From Spirochaetota bacterium (lineage in GTDB: Bacteria > Spirochaetota > UBA12135 > COTS27), in the NCBI GenBank assembly GCA_013426755.1, contig AP019861.1, forward strand, positions 483,067-547,066: 64,000 nt of DNA, in the 5' to 3' direction. Position numbers and translations under genes: made by a program. The notes below the pieces were generated by a model. That model saw nothing but the letters and a program-made list of their open reading frames with translations, was not told the DNA's origin and ran no database searches. This document shows positions 1-8,033 of the stretch, piece by piece; the stretch's first letter is position 1; every line of letters starts with the position of its first letter.

Positions 1-246
1 AATGGTTAGACACAGAATATAGAAACTAAGCCTTATTAAATATGTAAAAAATACGATCTGCAGATAATTTAGATTGCTGTCGCCTTGAACAAAAAGTTTA
101 AGGTTCTGTTGTTTGAACCAGGAGAGAGGGAATTTAGATTGCTGTCGTTTTAAATATATCCTCACAAATACAAGGTCTGCTACGAGGTCTATGTTGATAA
201 GTGTGGGTGTATTTAGGTTTTATTTATATTTTTTAACAATCAAGTA
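1..246. other. Left-edge intergenic DNA, no gene seen
   Basis: No convincing coding frame is visible. A 17-bp direct repeat (AATTTAGATTGCTGTCG) occurs at 66-82 and 131-147, 65 bp apart. The bases flanking the two copies differ. Two copies are too few to call a CRISPR array, but the window edge hides what lies upstream. Confidence 0.5.
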
Positions 247-281
247 GTCATTATTATATCGCTATATGGTATAATAATGAC
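247..281 (+). promoter_or_regulatory. 12-bp inverted repeat with a -10 box at the start of the Arg-rich gene
   Basis: GTCATTATTATA (247-258) is perfectly complementary to TATAATAATGAC (270-281). The right arm contains a consensus TATAAT (270-275), seven bases before an ATG at 283. The inverted repeat therefore overlaps both the likely -10 element and the start codon, the geometry of an operator or of a hairpin limiting initiation. No Shine-Dalgarno sequence is seen. The promoter role is an inference. Confidence 0.45.
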
Positions 282-567
282 TATGGGTAAGGAACAATTT
301 CCAGAAAAGCTTGATCGTCGCTCTGATCATAGAAGTGACCGTAGAGAGAAGTCTGATCGCAGGTCAAATAAAGACCGCCGCGTTCTAGCCGAACGCCGCC
401 TCAAAAAAGCAAAGCATGTAGAAAACGAACAACGTAGCCTCCGCAATCGCCGCAGCGCTGTCAATCGTCGTAGCGGACATGATCGCAGAGAAGAACGCGA
501 ACGCCGCAGACGCGCCGGTTACAATGACAAATGGGACTGGAATCCCCCAAGAATCAGTGAAATTTAG
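277..567 (+). CDS. Small Arg/Asp-rich repeat protein, function unknown
   Basis: A 96-residue frame made mostly of irregular D-R-R-S and E-R-R repeats between about residues 12 and 80, followed by a less biased tail with several aromatic residues (Tyr and two Trp). It is extremely basic and probably disordered. I see no membrane segment, signal peptide or known domain. Two starts are possible: ATG 277, inside a hairpin, and ATG 283, seven bases after a TATAAT. Neither has a Shine-Dalgarno sequence, so a leaderless start at 283 is plausible. Nucleic-acid or polyanion binding would fit the composition, but this is a guess. The open frame could also be a by-product of the repeat, so confidence is moderate. 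Confidence 0.5.
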   Translation: MTMGKEQFPEKLDRRSDHRSDRREKSDRRSNKDRRVLAERRLKKAKHVENEQRSLRNRRSAVNRRSGHDRREERERRRRAGYNDKWDWNPPRISEI

Positions 568-1307
568 ACCCATGCGAATAGAATAGCCCCCATTGAGTCG
601 TTTATGCTAAATAGTTCACATTGAAAAGATTACTTAAAAAAGACATTGAAGTATGCTTTTCAAGAATTTTCTACTGGGTTAATTGAACTTTTTAGAACAG
701 ATTATATTTAGAACAGACCATATTTAGAACAGAATATGGTAAATCTTATACTTGGTGTTATAATAATTTCTACGCTTAGTAGCACAATAAATTTAGTATA
801 ATAAATCTTATACCTAATATTATACGGAAATCAGGGGATTTGGGGTAATTATTGTGAACATTGAAACTTTAAAATCAGCTACAAAAAGCAGCCATAGGTA
901 GTCTGAGGTAATGCAAAATAGAGATCAAACGGTAGATCGGTGCCGCTAAATCAGTGAGTAGATTAGTGCAGCGTGAGAATGTTTGAATTCCCTATAAAAT
1001 AGTGCGGTGTGAGAATATTTGAACTTCCCATAAAATTTTATTTTTTTATCCATGTCTAAAGAGTTATGATATATTTACTTGTAAACCATCTAGAACATCT
1101 GGAATATCTGAAATGCTCAGAATATCTGGGGAGGCACAAGGAGACGATCTTAGTTATGAAAGATTTTAAGAGTGTTAATATAATTTGGTAATGTAATTCG
1201 GTAATGTGAAGCATAATTGTTGTTGTAATTGTTGTCGTTATAAATAGCAGTTGTAAATCATCATCATTATAATTAAATTGGCTTATACAGAATGAAGATG
1301 GAAGAGC
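568..1307. other. Long AT-rich intergenic region with short direct repeats
   Basis: No gene is supported here. There are three copies of TTTAGAACAGA around 690-735. A roughly 36-bp repeat occurs twice between about 965 and 1035 (GTGAGAAT, then TTTGAA, then TTCCC, then ATAAAAT). The region presumably carries the promoter of the glp operon, but no clear -35/-10 pair stands out. Confidence 0.5.
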
Positions 1308-2474
1308 GTGAAGAATAATTCGCCAGGTTCACCCGTAGACATAAAAACTACCAAGCCTGCTACCAATGCTAGCAAAACAGATAAAGGGCTGTCCCTTACA
1401 GAAGTAGGTATTAAAAATAGTGCTGGAAGAGAAATGACTAAGTTGTCATTGACATTTCCGCCTCGCTCGTTTAATGTTATTCTCGGACGGAGTAATGCAG
1501 GAAAGACAAATTTGATGCGCGTCTTAGCGGGACTCGATAAACCCAGTAGTGGGCGTATCCAATATGATGGTATCGATGTGACTAGCCAATCTGTTCGCAG
1601 TCGCGACATAGCAATGGTTTATCAGGAATTTATCAATTATCCAACACTCACAGTATATGAAAATATTGCTTCACCATTACGGGTCAAAAAACTCTCCAAG
1701 CAAGAAATAAAAACTCGTGTTGAACACGTTGCCAATCTTCTGCGGCTAGATAAATTTCTCGATCGCAAACCAAAGGAATTGTCCGGTGGGCAGCAGCAAC
1801 GCGTGAGCATTGCCCGGGCGCTTATTAAAGAAGCGAAGTATATCTTTCTAAACGAACCTCTAGCCAATCTAGATTATAAACTACGCGAAGAACTCCGCAT
1901 TGAGATCAAGGACCTTTTGCGAAAACAGGGTGCAACCGTGTTTTACGCGACAACAGACCCCATTGAGCCGTTATTTTTTGATGATTACATCCTTCTTATG
2001 AAGAAAGGAACGATACTTCAATATGGAAAAGCACGTGAGATCTACAAAAACCCCGCCAATCTTGACGGTATGCTCTTATATCATGATCCTCCTGTCAATG
2101 TCATCACCGCTACCGTAAAAGCTAAGCGATTGAGTCATACACTCAGTGCCGAGAAAATTAAGACTACGCTCTCCGATGGCACATATAAACTAGCTATCCG
2201 CGCTCAGCATATGACTGTGATCGCAAGCCGTTCTAAATCAATTAAATTAATTGTTACCCCAAGTAAGCCTTTTTCACTTAAAGTAACACTAAGTGAAGTC
2301 CGCGGATCGCAGACACTCATTCACTTAGAAAATAAGACCAATCCCACAGTTTTATCATTGGTAACAGGAGTACACCTTGTTAATATTGGGGCAACAATAG
2401 ATTTTTGTTTCGATTGGGATAAAGTTTGCTGTTTTGATGAAACAGGCCAGCGAATTTCACAATTTTTAGCATAA
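1308..2474 (+). CDS. glpS: Glycerol-type ABC transporter ATPase GlpS
   Basis: One of two ATPase subunits of a carbohydrate-type (CUT1/MalK-like) importer at the cytoplasmic membrane. Walker A is GRSNAGKT (about residues 60-67) and the signature LSGGQ is intact (about 158-162). Walker B reads IFLNEP (179-184), with Asn where Asp is usual. The H-loop reads ATTD, so Thr216 stands where the switch His is expected. A TOBE-like C-terminal domain follows from about residue 270. The start is GTG, preceded by GGAAGAG. It is the first gene of a six-gene operon whose order and DUF2160 member match the glpSTPQUV glycerol transporter described in Rhizobium leguminosarum. The glycerol substrate is inferred from that match. 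The degenerate ATPase motifs suggest an asymmetric ATPase pair with GlpT. Confidence 0.85.
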   Translation: MKNNSPGSPVDIKTTKPATNASKTDKGLSLTEVGIKNSAGREMTKLSLTFPPRSFNVILGRSNAGKTNLMRVLAGLDKPSSGRIQYDGIDVTSQSVRSRDIAMVYQEFINYPTLTVYENIASPLRVKKLSKQEIKTRVEHVANLLRLDKFLDRKPKELSGGQQQRVSIARALIKEAKYIFLNEPLANLDYKLREELRIEIKDLLRKQGATVFYATTDPIEPLFFDDYILLMKKGTILQYGKAREIYKNPANLDGMLLYHDPPVNVITATVKAKRLSHTLSAEKIKTTLSDGTYKLAIRAQHMTVIASRSKSIKLIVTPSKPFSLKVTLSEVRGSQTLIHLENKTNPTVLSLVTGVHLVNIGATIDFCFDWDKVCCFDETGQRISQFLA

Positions 2475-2636
2475 GATCTCGCTATAATGTGATAATTGAT
2501 ATGCGCGATGTGCTCTGATCGATACAATAATCGATATAATATAGGTTTGATAATTAAAATACACCCTCATCAAGATAAACCCTAATCAATCTCCCAGCCA
2601 TCACCACTTATCATCACCAGCGGCATTAATAATCCA

Positions 2637-2642
2637 TATAAT
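2637..2642 (+). promoter_or_regulatory. TATAAT five bases before the glpT GTG start
   Basis: A consensus -10 box lies directly before the glpT start and no Shine-Dalgarno sequence is visible, in a 173-nt gap after glpS. This fits an internal promoter giving a leaderless glpT message. No good -35 box is seen, and the site may be chance in AT-rich DNA. Confidence 0.35.
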
Positions 2643-2647
2643 TTCAA

Positions 2648-3781
2648 GTGGCAACTATTCGGCTAGGACAAATACGCCATGCGTATGGCAGTGGACGGAC
2701 GACTGAAGAAGTTCTGTTCGGAATCGATCAAGTTTTTGAAGGAGGGCAAGCTTACGCATTGCTAGGTCCTTCTGGTTGTGGGAAAACAACACTGCTTAAT
2801 ATTTTATCGGGATTGCTTCGTCCTACGGCAGGTGTGGTGACTATTGATGATAAGGACGTGACGTTACTTCCTCCCGAACAGCGCAATATCGCACAGGTTT
2901 TTCAATTTCCTATTGTTTATGAAAACATGAGTGTTTATAATAACCTAGCTTTTCCATTGCGGGCGCGCAAATATTCTCACGCGGCTATGAAACAAGCTAT
3001 CGATCGGATCGCTGAGGTCTTAGACTTGACCGATCTTTTGTCATATAAAGCAGGAAAACTCAGTGCGCAGTACAAGCAGATCGTCTCCTTAGGGCGCGGA
3101 CTCGTTCGCGCAGATGTCAATGCTATTTTACTAGATGAAGCATTGACCGCTGTAGACCCCTATGAAAAATGGTTGTTTCGCCGTAAACTCAAACAAATTC
3201 ATAAACAATACCCTCACGTTATGATTTATGTTACTCATGATCAGAGTGAGGCGTTGACTTTTGCTGATAAGGTTATTGTGATGAATGAAGGACTTGTTTT
3301 GCAGACCGATGCGCCTGAATTATTGTTTGAAAAGCCTGCTACCAAATTTGTAGGTTATTTTATTGGCAGCCCGGGAATGAATTTCCTTCCAGTCCGTCGT
3401 GAAGGTGTGAAATTATCTCTTATGAACAATCATTTGTGTTCCCTACCAGCTAAAATCTCTAAGGTAGGCGGACAAGCTCAAGCCGCCTCCCGTATTGATC
3501 TCAAGCACATTAAAAACTGGGAACTTGGAATTCGCCCCGAATATATTACCCTCGACCTCAAGCCTAATAAGACTACCAGGAATGCTCTACGATCAGCGAA
3601 CTTTAAGGTTAAAGTTATGAACGTGACACAACTAGGCAGTACTAATATCGTTAAGGTTATATTTGCAGGACATGAACTTCTTATTAAGGTTACAGAAGCA
3701 ACGCGGCTAGCAGAAACAGTTTATATTGGTTTTCCACCCGATAAAATCTGCATTTATGGAGATGGTGTCCTTATTGCGTGA
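2648..3781 (+). CDS. glpT: Glycerol-type ABC transporter ATPase GlpT
   Basis: The second ATPase subunit of the importer. Walker A GPSGCGKT lies at about residues 40-47. Walker B is LLDEA with Asp163 and Glu164, and the switch His is present in VTHDQ (His197). The ABC signature is degenerate, reading LSAQY at 138-142 where GlpS has LSGGQ. A TOBE-like region occupies roughly 240-377. Combining the two subunits predicts one fully canonical ATP site (GlpT Walker A/B and His facing the GlpS signature) and one degenerate site. GTG start without a Shine-Dalgarno sequence. The next gene starts 106 nt downstream on the same strand. Confidence 0.85.
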   Translation: MATIRLGQIRHAYGSGRTTEEVLFGIDQVFEGGQAYALLGPSGCGKTTLLNILSGLLRPTAGVVTIDDKDVTLLPPEQRNIAQVFQFPIVYENMSVYNNLAFPLRARKYSHAAMKQAIDRIAEVLDLTDLLSYKAGKLSAQYKQIVSLGRGLVRADVNAILLDEALTAVDPYEKWLFRRKLKQIHKQYPHVMIYVTHDQSEALTFADKVIVMNEGLVLQTDAPELLFEKPATKFVGYFIGSPGMNFLPVRREGVKLSLMNNHLCSLPAKISKVGGQAQAASRIDLKHIKNWELGIRPEYITLDLKPNKTTRNALRSANFKVKVMNVTQLGSTNIVKVIFAGHELLIKVTEATRLAETVYIGFPPDKICIYGDGVLIA

Positions 3782-3887
3782 AAAGATGCCGTCTAACAGG
3801 AAAATAACTTCTCGGGAAAATAACTTCTGCATAGAAATAGACTGCATAGAAAACGGCGAATAGAATTTTTTTTAGTGGAGCAAGCGT

Positions 3888-4775
3888 GTGAATAAGACAA
3901 AAAATCAAAAAGCGTGGCTACTGGTATTGCCGGTATTTGCCCTCGTTGCGTTCAGTGCCATTATTCCACTGATGACTGTTGTCAATTATTCCGTGCAGGA
4001 CATATTTGGTATTGACGACAGAGTTTTTGTTGGGAAGGAATGGTATCAAGAAATATTGCGTGATGAAGTGCTGCATGGAGCGTTTAAACGGCAACTTATT
4101 TTCTCTGCGCTTGTGTTACTTATAGAGATTCCCTTAGGGATAGCGGTTGCGCTCTCACTTCCTCGTCGTGGTTTTGGCTCTTCACTAGCGATCACGCTGG
4201 TGGCTATACCGTTACTTGTACCTTGGAATGTTGTTGGGACGGTGTGGCAAGTCTTTGCGCGTACGGATATTGGACTGGGCGGGTCTTTACTCCTTAGCTT
4301 TGGTATTGATTACAATTACACTTCTAATCCATTTGATGCTTGGATAACGGTACTCATTATGGATATTTGGCATTGGACTTCTTTGGTGGTTTTGCTTTGT
4401 TTTGCTAGATTGCAGTCTATTCCCAATGTTTATTATCAAGCGGCTAGAATCGATGGTGCATCGCTGTGGTCAATTTTTAGATTTATTCAACTTCCCAAAA
4501 TGAAAGAAGTTTTGCTCTTAGCGGTGTTGCTTAGATTTATAGACAGTTTCCTTATTTATACAGAGCCATTTGTCTTAACGGGAGGAGGTCCTGGCAATGC
4601 AACGACATTCCTCAGTCAATATTTGACACAATTAGCCGTTGGGCAGTTCGATCTCGGTCCTGCAGCCGCTTTTTCAATCATTTATTTTCTGATTATCCTG
4701 CTGTTTTCGTGGTTGTTTTTTACGGCACTTACGTCACAACAGGAAGAAAAATTAGAAAAAACCAGAGAAAACTAG
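3888..4775 (+). CDS. glpP: Glycerol-type ABC transporter permease GlpP
   Basis: A 295-residue inner-membrane permease of the MalF/UgpA class with about six hydrophobic segments, the first at residues 8-32. The EAA-type cytoplasmic loop that contacts an ATPase is recognisable around ARIDGASLWSIFRFIQLP (about residues 186-203). The GTG start is preceded by TGGAG. It lies between the ATPase genes and the second permease, as expected for a heterodimeric translocation pore. The substrate, glycerol or a related polyol, is inferred from operon organisation only. Confidence 0.85.
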   Translation: MNKTKNQKAWLLVLPVFALVAFSAIIPLMTVVNYSVQDIFGIDDRVFVGKEWYQEILRDEVLHGAFKRQLIFSALVLLIEIPLGIAVALSLPRRGFGSSLAITLVAIPLLVPWNVVGTVWQVFARTDIGLGGSLLLSFGIDYNYTSNPFDAWITVLIMDIWHWTSLVVLLCFARLQSIPNVYYQAARIDGASLWSIFRFIQLPKMKEVLLLAVLLRFIDSFLIYTEPFVLTGGGPGNATTFLSQYLTQLAVGQFDLGPAAAFSIIYFLIILLFSWLFFTALTSQQEEKLEKTREN

Positions 4776-4870
4776 AAATAAAGACATTGTGTAAAGAATA
4801 GTAATACGGGTTATTAAAATTAGTTTAATGGATGAAGTGTATTAAGTGTATTAAATAAGACGCTAGAGCA

Positions 4871-5674
4871 ATGAAATTTAAAAAACGTTACATATTGTTA
4901 ATTTTGTACCTATTGTTTTTACTGATGCCTATATATTGGCTGATGAATATGTCATTTAAGACGAATGAAGAGATCTTAGGGCAATTTTCACTATTTCCTG
5001 AGACGTTTGTCTGGGACAATTATATTACTATCTTTACAGATGCTTCGTGGTATTCTGGATATATTAATTCATTGATTTATGTAGTGCTTAATACGATTAT
5101 CTCGTTATCGGTGGCGTTGCCTGCGGCGTATGCATTTTCGCGTTATGAGTTTTTGGGAGGAAACCACCTTTTCTTCTGGTTGCTTAGCAATCGGATGGCG
5201 CCTCCTGCTGTATTTTTATTGCCATTTCTTAATTTCTACTCGAGCATTGGAATTTTTGATACACATCTGGCGGTGGCTCTTGCACATACGCTATTTAATG
5301 TTCCGTTATCGGTATGGATTTTAGAAGGATTTATGTCGGGTATTCCTAAGGAAATAGATGAGAGTGCAAGTATTGACGGGTATAGTTTTCCTAAGTTTTT
5401 TGTCAAACTCTTTCTGCCACTCATTGCCCCTGGTATTGGAGTGACAGCATTTTTCTGTTTTATGTTTAGTTGGGTAGAATTGCTACTTGCACGTACTTTA
5501 ACAACGGTCAATGCTAAACCTATTTCTGCGGTGATGACGCGCACTGTTTCTGCTGCTGGGATGGATTGGGGCTTGCTTGCTGCGGCGGGTGTTCTTACGA
5601 TTGTCCCTGGTATTCTGGTGATCTGGTTTGTTCGCAATTACATCGCTAAGGGATTTTCACTCGGACGTGTTTGA
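4871..5674 (+). CDS. glpQ: Glycerol-type ABC transporter permease GlpQ
   Basis: A 267-residue permease of the MalG/UgpE class and partner of GlpP. Six hydrophobic segments are visible, the first at residues 6-26. The EAA loop reads EIDESASIDGYSFPKFF, about residues 161-177. The ATG start has no strong Shine-Dalgarno sequence, which may point to coupling or read-through from upstream. It ends with UGA, which shows UGA is a stop in this organism. The DUF2160 gene follows after 45 nt. Not to be confused with glycerophosphodiesterase GlpQ, which shares the name but not the sequence. Confidence 0.83.
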   Translation: MKFKKRYILLILYLLFLLMPIYWLMNMSFKTNEEILGQFSLFPETFVWDNYITIFTDASWYSGYINSLIYVVLNTIISLSVALPAAYAFSRYEFLGGNHLFFWLLSNRMAPPAVFLLPFLNFYSSIGIFDTHLAVALAHTLFNVPLSVWILEGFMSGIPKEIDESASIDGYSFPKFFVKLFLPLIAPGIGVTAFFCFMFSWVELLLARTLTTVNAKPISAVMTRTVSAAGMDWGLLAAAGVLTIVPGILVIWFVRNYIAKGFSLGRV

Positions 5675-5719
5675 AGATGCTAAAATACCTAATATAAAAT
5701 ACAAGGATGCTATAATGTT

Positions 5720-5992
5720 ATGAAATGGATGAGCTGGACAGTGCCTACGGCACTCTTTTTTATTGTTATCACTACGCTGATTTTAATAATGATTGTTTGG
5801 GAGATTTGGCGCCCCTCTAAGAAACGCAAGGGCTTTCTTCCACTAGCAACGCATCGCGGCGATCGTTTTTTTATAGCATTGCTTTCAAGTGCGTACATTC
5901 ATCTGTTATGGCTATTTTTTTTAGATCAAACGTTATGGTATGCGCTTGGCGTGAGTATTGCTTGGTCGTTTGTTCTTATCTTAAAAGGATGA
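5720..5992 (+). CDS. glpU: DUF2160 small membrane protein GlpU
   Basis: A 90-residue protein with three hydrophobic segments (about 5-25, 50-68 and 70-88) separated by a short basic loop rich in Lys and Arg. Size, topology and position between the permeases and the binding-protein gene match DUF2160 proteins of glycerol ABC operons (GlpU in Rhizobium). Its role in transport is not known to me. It is probably an accessory membrane subunit. A TATAAT stands four bases before the ATG, and AAGG lies a little further upstream. The family match rests on context as much as on sequence. Confidence 0.7.
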   Translation: MKWMSWTVPTALFFIVITTLILIMIVWEIWRPSKKRKGFLPLATHRGDRFFIALLSSAYIHLLWLFFLDQTLWYALGVSIAWSFVLILKG

Positions 5993-6150
5993 TATTTGCT
6001 TCTTTGAAGTTTTTTAGGAATCGAGAAATCATAGTGTCCTAGGCTAATGATTAGGTATTTATGAAAAAAAAAGTTAAATAATTATTATATTAACCTAGTA
6101 TAAATTTAGATCAATTTGTTTAAAAAATGCTACTCTCGAGGTAACAAAAA

Positions 6151-7887
6151 ATGTTTAAAATTGAAAAATTATTTACGATGAGAAGTTGTTACTACTTTTT
6201 GATAGCCGCTTTCATGGCTTCAACAGTCTATGGGCAATCTTCAGCGCAGGTCAATAAATGGTTGAAAGAATTTCAACCTTCTACGCTCTCTAAAGCAGAA
6301 CAGCGTCGTGAATTAGAATGGTTTGCTAAAGCAGCACAGCCATACAAAAACTTAGAAATAAAAGTTGTATCCGAAACGATCACAACGCATGAATACGAAG
6401 CGAAAACGCTAGCTAAGGCTTTCACAGAGCTTACAGGTATTAAGGTTACGCATGACCTTATTCAAGAAGGCGATGTGGTCGAGAAATTGCAAAGTCAAAT
6501 GCAATCAGGGCGCAATCTCTACGACGCCTATATCAATGATTCTGATCTTATCGGTACTCATTATCGCTACGGTCGTGCAGTTAATCTTACCGACTGGATG
6601 AAAGGTGATGGCAAAGACGTTACGCTACCGACGTTAGATGTCGATGATTTTATTGGAATCTCGTTTACAACGGGGCCTGACAAAAAAATCTATCAATTGC
6701 CCGATCAACAATTTGCTAACCTCTATTGGTTTCGTGCAGATTGGTTTGCGCGTAGTGATTTGAGAGAACAGTTTCGCTCGCGTTACGGTTATAACTTAGG
6801 GGTGCCGCTTAATTGGTCTGCTTATGAAGATATCGCCGAATTTTTTACTGTTCACGTGAAGACTATTGACGGAAAACGTGTTTACGGGCATATGGATTAT
6901 GGCAAGAAAGACCCTTCACTTGGCTGGCGGTTTACGGACGCCTGGTTGTCTATGGCTGGAACAGGAGATAAAGGTATTCCTAATGGTGTTCCTGTCGATG
7001 AATGGGGTATTCGTATCGAAGGCTGTCGTCCTGCTGGATCAAGTGTTACGCGCGGTGGTGCTGCAAATAGTCCTGCTGCTGTGTATGCGTTAACGAAGTA
7101 CATTGACTGGATGAAAAAATACGCTCCACCAGAAGCGCTCGGCATGACTTTTTCTGAAGCAGGGCCTATTCCCGCCCAAGGTGGCATCGCTCAGCAAATC
7201 TTCTGGTACACCGCTTTCACAGCAGACATGACTAACGCTAAGGCTGTAAATAATGCTGATGGAACACCTAAATGGCGCATGGCACCGTCACCGCACGGTC
7301 CTTATTGGGAACAAGGCATGAAACTCGGCTATCAAGATGCAGGATCGTGGACCTTATTAGAAAGTACCCCACTTGAACGCAGGAAAGCCGCCTGGCTCTA
7401 TGCCCAATTCACCGTTTCTAAGACTGTTTCTCTTAAGAAAACAGTAGTAGGACTGACACCTATTCGTGATTCGGATATTCGGTCACGAGAAATGACGAAA
7501 CTAGCGCCTAAACTGGGAGGATTGGTAGAATTTTATCGCAGTCCCGACCGTGTCCGCTGGTCCCCAACGGGAATCAATGTTCCCGATTATCCTAAGCTAG
7601 CCCAATTGTGGTGGAAAAATGTCGGCACAGCCACAGCAGGTGAGAAAACGCCACAACAAGCTATGGACGCTCTAGCCAGCGATCAAGATAGGATTCTTAA
7701 ACGGCTAGAACGCGCAGACCTCGGTGCTTGTGGACCTAAACTCAATAAAGAACGCTCAGCAGACTACTGGCTCAAACGCAAAGGATCGCCTAAACAAAAA
7801 CTCGCTAATGAGAAACCCAAAGGCAAAACCATTGCATATAATAAGTTAGTCGCTAACTGGCGCGCAGGCAAGTCGGTCATCGACTAA
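6151..7887 (+). CDS. glpV: Glycerol-type ABC transporter substrate-binding protein GlpV
   Basis: A 578-residue extracytoplasmic solute-binding protein, family 1-like. The N-terminus carries a signal peptide: basic start, hydrophobic core at about residues 12-27 (YYFLIAAFMASTVYG), cleavage probably just before QSSAQ. It is longer than MalE-like proteins (about 400) but fits the large binding proteins of the DUF2160-associated glycerol transporter. The C-terminal 60 residues are Lys-rich. GAGG lies 11 bases before the ATG. It is the last gene of the operon and is followed by a strong hairpin. Glycerol as the ligand is inferred from the operon. Confidence 0.85.
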   Translation: MFKIEKLFTMRSCYYFLIAAFMASTVYGQSSAQVNKWLKEFQPSTLSKAEQRRELEWFAKAAQPYKNLEIKVVSETITTHEYEAKTLAKAFTELTGIKVTHDLIQEGDVVEKLQSQMQSGRNLYDAYINDSDLIGTHYRYGRAVNLTDWMKGDGKDVTLPTLDVDDFIGISFTTGPDKKIYQLPDQQFANLYWFRADWFARSDLREQFRSRYGYNLGVPLNWSAYEDIAEFFTVHVKTIDGKRVYGHMDYGKKDPSLGWRFTDAWLSMAGTGDKGIPNGVPVDEWGIRIEGCRPAGSSVTRGGAANSPAAVYALTKYIDWMKKYAPPEALGMTFSEAGPIPAQGGIAQQIFWYTAFTADMTNAKAVNNADGTPKWRMAPSPHGPYWEQGMKLGYQDAGSWTLLESTPLERRKAAWLYAQFTVSKTVSLKKTVVGLTPIRDSDIRSREMTKLAPKLGGLVEFYRSPDRVRWSPTGINVPDYPKLAQLWWKNVGTATAGEKTPQQAMDALASDQDRILKRLERADLGACGPKLNKERSADYWLKRKGSPKQKLANEKPKGKTIAYNKLVANWRAGKSVID

Positions 7888-7913
7888 AATAGAGTCTAAG
7901 TGATATCATTCTT

Positions 7914-7994
7914 GCTCTATTCTCATGTCTTAGTAAATGGTATTGATTATTTATCAATGATCAATGTTTTTACTATGGCATGAGAATAGCTTTT
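7914..7994 (+). terminator. Nested hairpin terminator of the glp operon
   Basis: CTATTCTCATG (7917-7927) pairs perfectly with CATGAGAATAG (7979-7989), followed by C and TTTT. Inside it TAGTAAA pairs with TTTACTA, and inside that ATTGAT pairs with ATCAAT. The three nested stems between glpV and the next gene make an intrinsic terminator likely. Confidence 0.7.
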
Positions 7995-8033
7995 ATCCGT
8001 GATATAGGGTGGAGTTAAAGTTTAGCGGGTAGA

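Noticed and set aside
66..147. Possible CRISPR remnant: a 17-bp sequence repeated once, 65 bp apart
   Set aside because: Only two copies, shorter than a typical repeat, no cas genes. The left side is outside the window.
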